A stretch of DNA of 64,000 nucleotides from Rugamonas violacea (GCF_016461825.1 NZ_JAEMNU010000079.1:1-64000); one strand, 5' to 3'; shown: positions 26,645 to 36,069, numbered from the stretch's first letter. Notes: a model not told the origin generated them from the letters alone. Translations and numbers: made by a program.

Positions 26645-28342
26645 ATGACGAGCAATAACGGTATGCCGTTTCCCACAGAGCGCGGCTTCGGCGAGCGCAA
26701 CGATATCGCCGACCGGCGCGTCGACGCCTTGGCGCGCGACACGATATTGCTGGTGCGTGAACGGCAGATGTCGACGCGAGAGTCGCTGGTGCGGTCCCGC
26801 GAGGAAACCATGGACAAGCGCGACAACCTGGCGCAGGAGCGCGAGCACACCCTGGGCACACGCGAAAGCGGCGTCGGCGATCACGAGCGCGGCATGCGCG
26901 AGGCGGAACGCCTGAAGCGCGTGCTGGAAAGCCATATCGTCAAGCTGCGCCAGGCCAACGAGCATCTGGTCATCACGACGGTGCGGACCCAGGCCATGGC
27001 CGAACAGATCCAGCAGGCCCGCGACCGCATGGGGCATATGGCGCACCACGACTTCCTAACCGATTTGCCGAACCGTTTATTGCTCAAGGAACGCTTGGCG
27101 CAGGCGATCGCGCTGGCCCAACGCAAGGGCCACCGGCTGGCCGTGCTGTTTATCGACCTGGACCGCTTCAAGGTGATCAACGACTCACTTGGCCATGCGG
27201 TGGGCGATCAACTGTTGCAGGAGGTGGGGCAGCGCCTGCTGGCGGCGGTGCGCGGCAGCGACACGGCGGGCCGCCAGGGCGGTGATGAATTCGTCGTGCT
27301 GCTGACGGAGGTGGCCAACGAGCGGGCGGTGTCCGAGCTGACCGACAAGATGTGCAAGGCGATCGCCGAACCCTACCAGTTGGCGGGACAAGTGGTCCAC
27401 ATCGGCGCGACGATCGGCATCAGCATCTATCCCGACGACGGCGACGACGCCGACACGCTGATACGCAATGCCGACGTGGCGATGTATCACGGCAAGCTCG
27501 ACGGCCGCGACCGCTGCAGTTTTTACCGTCCCGAGATGAATCTGCGCGCGGTCGAACGCCAGCGCACGGAGGCCGACCTGCACCGGGCGCTCGACCGTGG
27601 TGAATTCGAACTGTACTACCAACCCAAGGTCAATTTGCACACCGGCGCCATCACCGGCTCGGAGGCGCTGCTGCGCTGGACCCACCCGGAACAGGGCGCG
27701 GTGGCGCCGGCGCGCTTTATTCCCGTGGCGGAGGAATGCGGCTTGATCGTGCCGATCGGGCGCTGGGTGCTGCGCGAGGCGTGTTTGCAGGCGCAGCGCT
27801 GGAACCTGGCCGGCCTGCGGCCCGGTTCGGTCGCGGTCAACATCTCGGCATTGGAATTCCGTCACACCGATTTCGTCGCCGGACTGCGCGCCGTGCTGGC
27901 CGAGAGCGGCCTGGCACCGTCCAGCCTGGAGCTGGAAATCACCGAGGGCGTGCTGATGCGCGACGTCAACGCCAGCGCCGCGATCCTGCATGAGTTGAAG
28001 GCGATCGGCGTCATGCTGGCCATCGACGATTTCGGCACCGGCTATTCCAGCCTCAGTTATCTGAACCAGTTTCCCATCGACGTGTTGAAGATCGACCAGT
28101 CGTTCGTGCGCGAGATCGGCGCCTCCGGCGGCGACGGCGTGATTGTCGGCGCGGTGATCGCCATGGGCAGCAGCCTGGGGCAGCGGGTGGTGGCCGAGGG
28201 GGTGGAGGAGCGCGAGCAGTTGCAATTTCTGTGCGCGCGCCAGTGCCAGGAAGGGCAGGGCTATTTGTTCAGTCGGCCGTTGTCGGCGCACGGCTTCGCC
28301 GCGTTCCTGACACGGCCCGGTGCGGCGTGCCTGCATTGTTAG
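26645..28342 (+). CDS. GGDEF-EAL protein with N-terminal coiled coil
   Basis: 565 residues. The first ~130 residues form a long charged coiled coil (RESLVRSREETMDKRDNLAQ and the following heptads), suited to dimerisation. GGDEF domain (about 135-295) has intact GRQGGDEFVVLL. EAL domain (about 310-560) has GSEALLRW, DDFGTGYSSLSYL and KIDQSFVREIG. Both motifs look catalytically competent for c-di-GMP synthesis and breakdown. No receiver or PAS domain and no membrane segments are seen. Translation is close-coupled with the upstream small-protein gene. Confidence 0.9.
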   Translation: MTSNNGMPFPTERGFGERNDIADRRVDALARDTILLVRERQMSTRESLVRSREETMDKRDNLAQEREHTLGTRESGVGDHERGMREAERLKRVLESHIVKLRQANEHLVITTVRTQAMAEQIQQARDRMGHMAHHDFLTDLPNRLLLKERLAQAIALAQRKGHRLAVLFIDLDRFKVINDSLGHAVGDQLLQEVGQRLLAAVRGSDTAGRQGGDEFVVLLTEVANERAVSELTDKMCKAIAEPYQLAGQVVHIGATIGISIYPDDGDDADTLIRNADVAMYHGKLDGRDRCSFYRPEMNLRAVERQRTEADLHRALDRGEFELYYQPKVNLHTGAITGSEALLRWTHPEQGAVAPARFIPVAEECGLIVPIGRWVLREACLQAQRWNLAGLRPGSVAVNISALEFRHTDFVAGLRAVLAESGLAPSSLELEITEGVLMRDVNASAAILHELKAIGVMLAIDDFGTGYSSLSYLNQFPIDVLKIDQSFVREIGASGGDGVIVGAVIAMGSSLGQRVVAEGVEEREQLQFLCARQCQEGQGYLFSRPLSAHGFAAFLTRPGAACLHC

Positions 28343-28498
28343 GACGGGCGGCCAGGCGCGTTATATTTCCCCCGTCATGACCAATACAGAGTATTGTAGT
28401 GGTGTAGACGATACGGCAATATGGCTGTTTCGGCGATATTGATATCAGTGCGATAGCGTACTTTCTTGACGAGTTTTTTATGTCGCTGTTCCCTCATC

Positions 28499-29866
28499 AT
28501 GACTGACCCTGCGGCGCCCGTGCTACCAGGCATACCGGTCACTGCCACCGGCGATATGGCGGCGTTTGAGCTGCAGCAGTTGCATAGCCGGGAAATTGAA
28601 CGGATGCGCGCGCTGATCGCGCAATTGCTGCAACAGGTCGAGTTTTTGCGCCAGCAAAAAGACCAATCCCAGGTGTTGCAAAGCCATGTGCTGCAATTAC
28701 GCGAAGCCAATGAAAACCTGGTGCTGGCCACGTTCGGCGCGCAGGACATGCAGGCCGGCGCCGAAGCGTCCATGCAACGCCAAACCGAGTTCCTGTCCAT
28801 GCTGGCGCACGAGTTGCGCAATCCCTTGCAGCCGATCGTCTCGGCCAATGAACTGCTCGGCAAGCTGCTCGACAGTCACAGCAGCCTGCCCAGGCTGCAC
28901 GCCATCATCGGCCGCCAGATCAACCATCTGGCGCGTCTGGTCGACGACTTGCTGGACGCCTCACGGGTCAGCAGCGGCAAGATCGGCCTCGATAAATCCA
29001 TGCTGCTGCTGGCCGACGTGGTGGCGATGGCGGTCGAAAGCAGCCAGGGCATGTTCGACAGTCGGCAGCAGCGGCTCAGCGTCGAACTACCGCAGGGCGA
29101 CATCCATCTCCGCGGCGACCTGGTGCGCCTGGTGCAGGTATTTTCCAATTTGCTGAACAATGCGGCCAAGTTTTCGCCGGAAAATGAAACCGTCACACTG
29201 ATTGCGCACGTCCAGGACCAGTGGGTGCGCATCGCCGTGCGCGACCAGGGCATCGGCATCACGGCCGCGCTGCAGCCCTTCATCTTCGATATGTTTACCC
29301 AAGGCATGCAATCGAAAGACCGGGCGCAGGGCGGGCTGGGCATCGGCCTGACGCTGGTGCGCGCGCTCGTCGAGTTGCATGGCGGCACGGTGACGGTGAG
29401 CAGCGAGGGCATCGGGCTGGGCAGCGAATTCACGGTGACACTGCCCCTGTGTCCGCCGCCGCTGGTCGACAAGGCGCCGGTGGCGGTGGCGGCGCCGGGA
29501 CGGCGGCGGAAAATCCTACTGGTCGAGGACAACCTGGACGCCAATGAAACGCTCAGCCTGCTGTTGAACCAGGCCGGCCACCAGGTGACCCAGCGTTTCG
29601 ACGGCATCACCGCCGTGGCCTGCGCCCTGAACCAGCGCCATGACCTGCTGATTTGCGATATCGGTCTGCCGGGGCTCGATGGTTTTAGCGTGGTGGAACG
29701 TATCCTCGCCGAGCACAGCGGCACGGCCCCCTACTTTATCGCCACCTCGGGCTATAATTTGGCGGCGGACCGGGAGCGCGCCATCGAAAGCGGTTTCAAG
29801 CACTATCTGGTCAAGCCGGTGGCGATCGACATGCTGCTGACCTTGATTGAACGGCATGTCGCCTAA
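28499..29866 (+). CDS. Hybrid histidine kinase with C-terminal receiver
   Basis: 455 residues from ATG 28499 (an in-frame TTG at 28466 is an alternative). A coiled-coil N-terminus (about 25-95; rich in Q, L, E) precedes HisKA with FLSMLAHELRNPLQPIV, HATPase with NLLNNAAKFSPEN, DQGIGI and GGLGIGLTLV, and a receiver with LLVEDNLDAN, LICDIGLPGLDG and YLVKPV. It is soluble, with no sensor domain recognised. It stands between the two small-paralogue loci and just before a KaiC-like gene, so it may receive input from KaiC. Confidence 0.9.
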   Translation: MTDPAAPVLPGIPVTATGDMAAFELQQLHSREIERMRALIAQLLQQVEFLRQQKDQSQVLQSHVLQLREANENLVLATFGAQDMQAGAEASMQRQTEFLSMLAHELRNPLQPIVSANELLGKLLDSHSSLPRLHAIIGRQINHLARLVDDLLDASRVSSGKIGLDKSMLLLADVVAMAVESSQGMFDSRQQRLSVELPQGDIHLRGDLVRLVQVFSNLLNNAAKFSPENETVTLIAHVQDQWVRIAVRDQGIGITAALQPFIFDMFTQGMQSKDRAQGGLGIGLTLVRALVELHGGTVTVSSEGIGLGSEFTVTLPLCPPPLVDKAPVAVAAPGRRRKILLVEDNLDANETLSLLLNQAGHQVTQRFDGITAVACALNQRHDLLICDIGLPGLDGFSVVERILAEHSGTAPYFIATSGYNLAADRERAIESGFKHYLVKPVAIDMLLTLIERHVA

Positions 29867-29928
29867 CCCCACGCGCCAGCATCTGGACAGGCGCGATTTT
29901 TTCGCCCCACTGTGATCAATACCTAATT

Positions 29929-30333
29929 ATGGCGACACAAGACGACGAGCGGCATCAGATCATCGCACGCAATGTGCTGCGCCGCCCCGACATGATCGCG
30001 GACGATAGCATCCTGCTGTGGCAACGGCTGGCGCTTGAACTGGCCGCCATCATCGGCCACGGCGGTTTTCATTCGCTGTACGCGCGCAGCGTGCATCTGG
30101 CGCGCGCGCACCATCCCTGGCTGGCGGATGCGACGGACCAGCAATTCATCGGCCTCAAGGAATGCCTGGCCCAACAAGAGTCGGCGCAAGCCGGCGCGGC
30201 AAGCATCGCCTTGCTGACTATTTTTACCGACACGCTGATCCTGTTGATAGGGGAGCTGCTGACTATGAGCTTACTGCGTTCGGCCTGGGAACATGACACT
30301 GTGGATAACGCCGGCAAGGAAGCCCAACAATGA
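29929..30333 (+). CDS. Small protein of unknown family, paralogue of the protein at 26183-26635
   Basis: 134 residues, predicted helical. The central block (LWQRLALELAAIIGHGGFHSLY) and the following R-S-VHL..-HPWL match the paralogue. The C-terminal hydrophobic helix ILLIGELLTMSLL could be membrane-peripheral. It overlaps the KaiC-like gene by 4 nt (ATGA), a sign of translational coupling and a probable functional link. No domain is recognised and function is unknown. Confidence 0.75.
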   Translation: MATQDDERHQIIARNVLRRPDMIADDSILLWQRLALELAAIIGHGGFHSLYARSVHLARAHHPWLADATDQQFIGLKECLAQQESAQAGAASIALLTIFTDTLILLIGELLTMSLLRSAWEHDTVDNAGKEAQQ

Positions 30334-31796
30334 GTAATAAAGTGAACATACAGCGCCTGGCGACAGGCGTGCCGGGGCTGGACGAACTGCTGGGTGGCGG
30401 TATCCCCGAGTTTTCGTTCAACCTGGTTGCCGGCACGCCCGGCAGCGGCAAGACCACGATGGCGCACCAGATCATGTTTTCGCTGGCGGGTCCGGATCGG
30501 CGCGCGATCTTCTTTACCGTGCTCGGCGAGCCACCGCTGAAGATGCTGCGCTACCAGCAGCAGTTCCCGTTTTTCGACATCGCCAAGGTCAACCAGTCGA
30601 TCAAGTTCGTCAATCTGGCGGCCGATCTGCTGGAGGGCGACTTCGACCGGGTGCTGGCACGCATCGCCGACGAGGTGCGCGATTTTTCGCCCAGCCTGGT
30701 ATTTGTCGACTCCTTCCGTTCGGTGGTGCAGTCGGCCCGCAGCATGGAGGCGGGCGGGGCGGGTCTGCAGCACTTTGTGCAACAACTGGGCATGCAGATG
30801 ACCAGCTGGCTGGCGACCACCTTCCTGATCGGCGAATACCTGGTGCCGGAGGCCGAATCGAGTCCCGTGTTCACCGTCGCCGACGGCGTCGTCTGGATGT
30901 CGCAGCAGGTGCACCGCGATGCGCTGGTGCGCAAGATACAGGTGGTCAAGATGCGCGGGCAGGCGCAAAGCCTGGGGGTGCACACCTTCCGCATCGGCGA
31001 CGACGGCGTGCAGATCTTTCCCCGCGCCATGATGAAGATGGCCATTCCCATCACGATTTCCGGCCAGCAGCGCCTCTCGACCGGGGTGAAGGAATTGGAC
31101 CAGATGATGGGCGGCGGTGTGCCGGCCAGCTATTCGCTGTTGCTGGTGGGGCCGTCGGGCTCGGGCAAGTCGGTGCTGGCCACACAATTCCTGGCCGAGG
31201 GCGTGCGCCAAGGTGAACCGGGGGTGATCGCCGCGTTTGAAAAGAGTCCGAACCAGTTGCTCAGCCACCAGCTCAACGCCATGATAGACAGTGGCCAGGT
31301 CGGCATGATCAACACCCGCACGCTGGACTTGTCGATCGACGAGATCCTGCACGATCTGGTGGCCATGATCGGGCGCCTGGGCGCCAAGCGGGTGGTGATC
31401 GATTCGCTGTCGGGATTCGAGCTGGCCCTGGCCTCCTCCTTCCGTGACGATTTCCGCGAATCGCTGTACCGCATGGTGGCGGTGCTGACGGCGATGGGCG
31501 TGACGGTGTTGATGACGGCCGAATTGGAAGACCAATACACCATGCTGCGCTTCAGCTCCTACGGCAACGCCTTCCTGGCCGACGCCATTGTCATGCAGCG
31601 CTACGTCGAGCTGGAGGGGCAGTTCAAGCGTGCGATCTCGGTGGTCAAGGTGCGCGCCAGCGATCACAGCAAGGACATCCGTTTCTACGACATCGCCGAC
31701 GGCGGCATCCAGATTCGCGAGTCGCTGGCGCATTACCACGGCATCCTGACCGGTAGGCCGAGCAATGGCGGCGGCGGGTGCGAAATCAAGGATTGA
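30330..31796 (+). CDS. KaiC-like double RecA ATPase
   Basis: 488 residues in two RecA-type domains. The first (about 5-245) has GVPGLDELLGGGIP and Walker A GTPGSGKTT. The second (about 250-480) has GVKELDQMMGGGVP and Walker A GPSGSGKSV, with a Walker B-like RVVIDSL. In cyanobacteria KaiC is the clock ATPase-kinase; in heterotrophs such homologues act with hybrid kinases in stress signalling, and no kaiA or kaiB is seen here. The adjacent hybrid kinase and the small helical protein are candidate partners. Confidence 0.88.
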   Translation: MSNKVNIQRLATGVPGLDELLGGGIPEFSFNLVAGTPGSGKTTMAHQIMFSLAGPDRRAIFFTVLGEPPLKMLRYQQQFPFFDIAKVNQSIKFVNLAADLLEGDFDRVLARIADEVRDFSPSLVFVDSFRSVVQSARSMEAGGAGLQHFVQQLGMQMTSWLATTFLIGEYLVPEAESSPVFTVADGVVWMSQQVHRDALVRKIQVVKMRGQAQSLGVHTFRIGDDGVQIFPRAMMKMAIPITISGQQRLSTGVKELDQMMGGGVPASYSLLLVGPSGSGKSVLATQFLAEGVRQGEPGVIAAFEKSPNQLLSHQLNAMIDSGQVGMINTRTLDLSIDEILHDLVAMIGRLGAKRVVIDSLSGFELALASSFRDDFRESLYRMVAVLTAMGVTVLMTAELEDQYTMLRFSSYGNAFLADAIVMQRYVELEGQFKRAISVVKVRASDHSKDIRFYDIADGGIQIRESLAHYHGILTGRPSNGGGGCEIKD

Positions 31797-32073
31797 TGCG
31801 CGGCACCTTGAAACACGAATAAAGTCAGCTAGATGGCCGTTTGGCCGCCGCCTCGTCGTTCGGACCGTGAGCGCGATTCTTGATCGCTGTGCGCGCCGCC
31901 ATGTTCAGGCTTGCGATGGCGTCGGTCGGGTAGCGCTATTTCCCATTCGTCGGGTGCGATGGTGGCTTCCCGCACGAGACACCCCGTCAACCGTCGCCGC
32001 CGGCGCTGCCGCACATTTGAGCCGCCTGTGGCGGCTCGAACGGGAGCGCCCGCCGGCCATTTCATCCATCTCC
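31797..32073. other. Noncoding gap before the ampC promoter
   Basis: Nothing coding is supported in this GC-rich stretch after the KaiC-like gene. No clear terminator was recognised. The ampC promoter and operators begin at its right end. Confidence 0.4.
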
Positions 32074-32118
32074 TTGACTTGCATGCGACACATGTCGCAC
32101 AATAGCGACACCTGTCAC
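32074..32118 (+). promoter_or_regulatory. ampC promoter with two 20-bp-spaced dyads (BlaI/CopY-like operators)
   Basis: TTGACT (32074-32079), an 18-nt spacer, and CACAAT (32098-32103) form a sigma-70-like promoter 32 nt before the ATG. Two dyads lie across it: GCGACA-CA-TGTCGC (32085-32098), a perfect 14-nt palindrome between the -35 and -10 hexamers, and GCGACA-CC-TGTCAC (32105-32118) just after the -10. Their centres are exactly 20 bp apart, two helical turns. The GACA-N2-TGTC core resembles the TACA-N2-TGTA core of BlaI/CopY-family operators. No such repressor gene is in the window. Confidence 0.6.
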
Positions 32119-32135
32119 CATAGAGAAACCCCACC

Positions 32136-33311
32136 ATGAACAGCTTGCCAAAACTCCGCAACCGCATTGCCTTCGTCCTCGTTTCTTCCGCTTTTCTTCC
32201 ACTCGGCGGTTGGGCCGCCGACGATTCCACCGCGACCATCCGCGCCTTCGTCGACAAGGAGATCCGTCCCATCATGGCCGAGCACGACGTGCCCGGCATG
32301 GCGGTCGCCGTGACGCTCGATGGCCAGGCCTACTTCTTCAACTACGGCCTCGCCTCGCGCGAGGCCAACATCCCCGTCAGCGAGGCGACCTTGTTCGAGC
32401 TCGGCTCGATCAGCAAGACGTTCACGGCGACGCTGGCCTCCTACGCGCTGGTGCGCGGCAAGTTGTCGCTCGACGAACACCCCGGCAAATACATGCCACA
32501 GTTGAAGGGCAGCGCGATCGACCGGGCCAGCCTGCTCAACCTGGCCACCTACACGGCGGGCGGGCTGCCGCTACAATTTCCCGAAGAACTCGCGCACGAC
32601 AAGATGCTCGGCTACTTCCAGCAGTGGCAAGCGGAGGCGGCGCCCGGCGTGCTGCGCCGCTACTCCAATCCCAGCATCGGCCTGTTCGGCCATATCACCG
32701 CGCTGGCGCTGAAGAGTGATTTTGCCGACCTCATGGAGCACCAGCTGTTTGCGCAACTTGGCCTGACGAGCAGCTATGTTCATGTGCCGAATAGCGCGAT
32801 GGGCAAGTATGCGTGGGGCTACAACCGGGCCAACAAAGCGGTCCGGGCGAATCCCGACATATTTGCCGACCAAACCTATGGCGTCAAATCGTCGGCCGCC
32901 GACATGATCCGTTTCGTGCAGCTGAACATCGAGCCGAGCCGGCTGGAGGGGCCGATGCGGCGCGCGGTCGAGGGCACCCATGTGGGCTACTTCAAGACCG
33001 GCGACATGGTGCAGGGGCTGGGATGGGAGCAATATGCCTATCCGCTGAGCCTGCAGCGCCTGCTGGACGGCAACACCTCCACCGAGATCACGGAAGCCCG
33101 GCCATTGACCACGCTGACGCCGCCACAGGCGCCGTCCGGCGGCACCCTGTTCAACAAGACCGGCGCCACCGGCGGCTTCAGCAACTATGCGGCCTTCGTG
33201 CCGGAGAAGAAAATCGGCATCGTGATGCTGGCGAACAAGAACTACCCGATTCCCGCCCGCATCAAGGCGGCGTATGCGATCCTGCAACAACTGGCGCCGC
33301 TGGCGAAATAA
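32136..33311 (+). CDS. ampC: Class C beta-lactamase (AmpC)
   Basis: 391 residues with a signal peptide (IAFVLVSSAFLPLGGWAA, probable cut near residue 28). Class C motifs are present: catalytic S91-x-x-K94 in GSISK, Y176-S-N178 in RRYSNPS, and K341-T-G343 in FNKTGATGG. Length is typical. It hydrolyses penicillins and cephalosporins in the periplasm. No ampR gene of LysR type sits beside it, and instead two dyads overlap its promoter. A strong terminator follows at 33331-33372. Confidence 0.92.
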   Translation: MNSLPKLRNRIAFVLVSSAFLPLGGWAADDSTATIRAFVDKEIRPIMAEHDVPGMAVAVTLDGQAYFFNYGLASREANIPVSEATLFELGSISKTFTATLASYALVRGKLSLDEHPGKYMPQLKGSAIDRASLLNLATYTAGGLPLQFPEELAHDKMLGYFQQWQAEAAPGVLRRYSNPSIGLFGHITALALKSDFADLMEHQLFAQLGLTSSYVHVPNSAMGKYAWGYNRANKAVRANPDIFADQTYGVKSSAADMIRFVQLNIEPSRLEGPMRRAVEGTHVGYFKTGDMVQGLGWEQYAYPLSLQRLLDGNTSTEITEARPLTTLTPPQAPSGGTLFNKTGATGGFSNYAAFVPEKKIGIVMLANKNYPIPARIKAAYAILQQLAPLAK

Positions 33312-33330
33312 TTTTCCAGCGCGCGGTCGA

Positions 33331-33372
33331 AAAAATGCCCGGGGTCAGTGCGAACTGAGCCCGGGCATTTTT
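33331..33372 (+). terminator. Rho-independent terminator after ampC
   Basis: Inverted repeat AAAAATGCCCGGG (33331-33343) and CCCGGGCATTTTT (33360-33372), perfect 13-bp stem with a 16-nt loop, ending in a T-run. The A/T ends make it bidirectional in form. Confidence 0.85.
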
Positions 33373-33527
33373 CCTTGTGCGCGGCCGCTGTGCCGCCGGG
33401 ACGGCGCACTCTGTTGCCGCGTGTCATCACACGGACATCTGCGGTCACTACCATCTTGCCAGTGCCTCGGCGCGGCCACCTCGCCGCCGCCCGCGCGCCC
33501 CGCTCAACTTACCCGGATGGACCTGCC

Positions 33528-35186
33528 ATGCACCAGCAATCGACAGCAAACACTTCCCGCCACGCCCGCCTGACGGCGCTGGCGGTGCCGGCCGGCCTGG
33601 CCCTCGGCCTGCTCCTCGGCGCGGCCGGCTGCGGCTCGTCCGACCAGCCCGCCGCCACGCCAGCCCCGCCGCCGCCGCCGCCGCCCGCCCCGCTCGGCAA
33701 GTGGAGCACCGGCGATTTACACAGCCACACCACGCAGTCGGCCGACGCCGGCCAGGAGCAGACCTTGGACCTGTTGCTGAGCAAGGCCTTCGCCAGCTAC
33801 GGCCTCGACTGGCTGGCGGTCAGCAACCACCTGCGCCCCTCGACCCGCGACAACAACGGCGCCGCCCTGCCCGCGCCGATCGCCATGGCGCAGGGCATCG
33901 AGCGCTACGAGCTGCCGCGCATCGCCGCGTTGCAGGCGGCCGGCAACTACGCCGACAAGCTGGCCTTCTCCGGCTTCGAGTGGGATATGCCGAAGCACGA
34001 CCATATCGGCATCGGCCTGTTCCAGGGCGGCGCCAAGCTGGCCACGGCGAGCCGTGGCGTGGCCGAGTTCGAGTATCTGTTCACCAACCGCGACCCGGCC
34101 CTGTTCGCCGCCGCCGACGTCGCCGCCTGGAGCGCCAAGTACGCCGGCCAGCGCTTCTTCAGCACGGCCGACGACGGCCTGAAAGCGCTCGCCTGGCTCA
34201 AGGACAACTATCCCGACAACAGCTACGCGGTGATCAACCATCCCTCGCGCAACCGCAGCTACCGCATCGACGACTTCCGCCAGTTCAACGACTTGGCGCC
34301 GTCCGTCTTCTTCGCCATCGAGGGCATGGTGGGCAACCAGATGGAGCCGGACCGGGGCGGCTACGGCGCCGCCCGCACGCCGGACAACGCCGCGCTGCGC
34401 GTCTACGGCGGGGTCGACGCCGTGGTGGCGCAGGTCGGCGGGGTGTGGGACGCGCTGCTCGGCGAGGGCCGGCGCATCTGGAACGTGGCGGACTCGGACG
34501 CCCACTTCAAGACAACCGAGCTGTACAGCAGCGGCTATTTCCCCGGCGAGTACGCCAAGAATTATGTGTGGATGAAGGCCGACGGCATCGCCGGCCTGCT
34601 CGACGGCCTGCGCGCGGGCAAGTCGTTCGCCGTCTTCGGCGACCTGATCAACGCGCTCGACTTCCAGCTGAGCAAGGGTGGCGAGCGGCAGGAGATGGGC
34701 GGCGAGCTGAAGGCGGCGGCCGGCGAGCAGGTCACCGTCACCATCCGCTTCAAGAGCCCGGCCAAGAACAACTACGAGAAGCCGATCAACAGCGGCGTGG
34801 CGGCCGGCGTCAAACCGCTGGTCGACCACGTCGACCTGATCGCCGGCGACGTCGGCGCCAGGGCGGCGCCGGGCACGCCGGCCTACGGCGTGGCGGTCAA
34901 TCCGAGCACGCGGGTGCTCAAGCGCTTCACCAGCGCCGACTGGACGCTGGGCGCCGACGGCTACGCCAGCGTCAGCTACACCTTCACGGCGGGCAAGAGC
35001 CAATACTTCCGCCTGCGCGGCAGCAACCTCGGCGTCGACGTGCCGGGCAAGACGCAGAACGGCGAACCGCTGGCCGACGCCAAAACCGAGACGGCCGACC
35101 ACCAGCAACGCTTCAACGACATCAACGACCGTAACTACGCCAGCCTGTGGTTCTATTCGAATCCGATCTTCCTGAGCGTGCGCTAA
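33528..35186 (+). CDS. PHP-domain lipoprotein (metal-dependent phosphoesterase family)
   Basis: 552 residues from ATG 33528; the signal (AVPAGLALGLLLGAAGCGSS) has a lipobox-like LGAAGC, so it is probably a lipoprotein anchored at the membrane. A proline-rich spacer follows. PHP-type metal motifs are GDLHSHT, LAVSNH, VINHPSRN and DSDAHF, in the usual order. The C-terminal half is a beta-rich region with no recognised domain. The substrate is unknown; extracytoplasmic PHP proteins are usually assigned a phosphoesterase role. Confidence 0.82.
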   Translation: MHQQSTANTSRHARLTALAVPAGLALGLLLGAAGCGSSDQPAATPAPPPPPPPAPLGKWSTGDLHSHTTQSADAGQEQTLDLLLSKAFASYGLDWLAVSNHLRPSTRDNNGAALPAPIAMAQGIERYELPRIAALQAAGNYADKLAFSGFEWDMPKHDHIGIGLFQGGAKLATASRGVAEFEYLFTNRDPALFAAADVAAWSAKYAGQRFFSTADDGLKALAWLKDNYPDNSYAVINHPSRNRSYRIDDFRQFNDLAPSVFFAIEGMVGNQMEPDRGGYGAARTPDNAALRVYGGVDAVVAQVGGVWDALLGEGRRIWNVADSDAHFKTTELYSSGYFPGEYAKNYVWMKADGIAGLLDGLRAGKSFAVFGDLINALDFQLSKGGERQEMGGELKAAAGEQVTVTIRFKSPAKNNYEKPINSGVAAGVKPLVDHVDLIAGDVGARAAPGTPAYGVAVNPSTRVLKRFTSADWTLGADGYASVSYTFTAGKSQYFRLRGSNLGVDVPGKTQNGEPLADAKTETADHQQRFNDINDRNYASLWFYSNPIFLSVR

Positions 35187-35203
35187 CGGGGATTAGCGCA
35201 CGC
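35176..35203. terminator. Shared hairpin between convergent genes
   Basis: GCGTGCGCTAA (35176-35186), loop CGGGGA, TTAGCGCACGC (35193-35203): an 11-bp perfect stem. The left arm carries the stop of the PHP gene and the right arm the stop of the RNase T2 gene. It lacks a T-run but probably acts as a two-way transcript end. Confidence 0.6.
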
Positions 35204-35885
35204 TGGGCAGCAGGAAGGAGTCCTGGCCGCAGCTGTGGTTGGAGCGCTTGACCTCGTTGGCCGAGCAGCTCAGCGAGACGCCGTCCTTGCCGTAGCAGGC
35301 GTGCAGCTCCTGCAGGAAGCGGCCGCCGCCGCTGCAGAACGGCAGCACGGCGTGCGCGGCCAGGCCGGGGTTGGCCTGCTGGAAGGCGGCGCCGAATTCG
35401 GCGTTGTTGACGCGCACCGGCGCGCTCGGCGTCTGGAACTGCGGCGGGATCGCCAACTGCTGCTTGAGCTTGGCGCTCAGCTCGAAATAGGCGGCCGGTT
35501 CCAGGCCGGAGCAAGTGCCGTGCTTGGACCACTCGTGGCCGATCAGGCTGGGCGAGGGGTACAGCGCGGCGTACTTGGCGCGCACCTCGGCCGGCAGCGC
35601 CTGCGTCGAGCAGTTCTGCGGATAGCCCTTCTGCCACTGCGGCCACAGGCCGTGCAGCACGAAGCCGAGGCGGCGTCCGCTGGCGCACTGGTTCGGATCG
35701 TTGTGGCCGGCGCAGAACGACGGCGACCAGCTCAGCGAGACGGCGTAGTAATCGAACTGGCCGGGCCGGCTGCCGACGCCGGCGCCCTGCTGCTCCGGCT
35801 TCCTGGCCTCGGCCGCGCCGCCCAGCAGCAGCAGGGCGCACAACAAGAATTTTCCAATACGCGGGATGGGCTGGGCTGTGGACAT
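35193..35885 (-). CDS. RNase T2-family ribonuclease (RNase I type)
   Basis: 230 residues with a signal peptide (IGKFLLCALLLLGGAAEA). Both catalytic histidine segments of the family are present: CAS1 FVLHGLWPQ (here HGLWPQW) and CAS2 HEWSKHGTC, plus YAVSLSWSPSFC and a set of cysteines for disulfides. It should act in the periplasm or outside the cell as an RNA endonuclease giving 2',3'-cyclic phosphates. Length fits the family. The start follows AGAGGAG about 7 nt upstream on the minus strand. Confidence 0.9.
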   Translation of the reverse strand: MSTAQPIPRIGKFLLCALLLLGGAAEARKPEQQGAGVGSRPGQFDYYAVSLSWSPSFCAGHNDPNQCASGRRLGFVLHGLWPQWQKGYPQNCSTQALPAEVRAKYAALYPSPSLIGHEWSKHGTCSGLEPAAYFELSAKLKQQLAIPPQFQTPSAPVRVNNAEFGAAFQQANPGLAAHAVLPFCSGGGRFLQELHACYGKDGVSLSCSANEVKRSNHSCGQDSFLLPSVR

Positions 35886-36069
35886 GGTGTGACTCCTCTT
35901 CGAACGGGGCGACGCGGCCGGATGGCGCAGGGGGCGATTTTACCGCGGGGCGCCGGCGCCATGGCGCAGCCTAGGCGGGCGGCAAGCATCGATCCGGCGG
36001 CGCAGGCAAAACAGACAGCGGCCGAGCAAGCGGCTACACTGGCGGACACTTCCTTTTTGCGCCGCGCCC

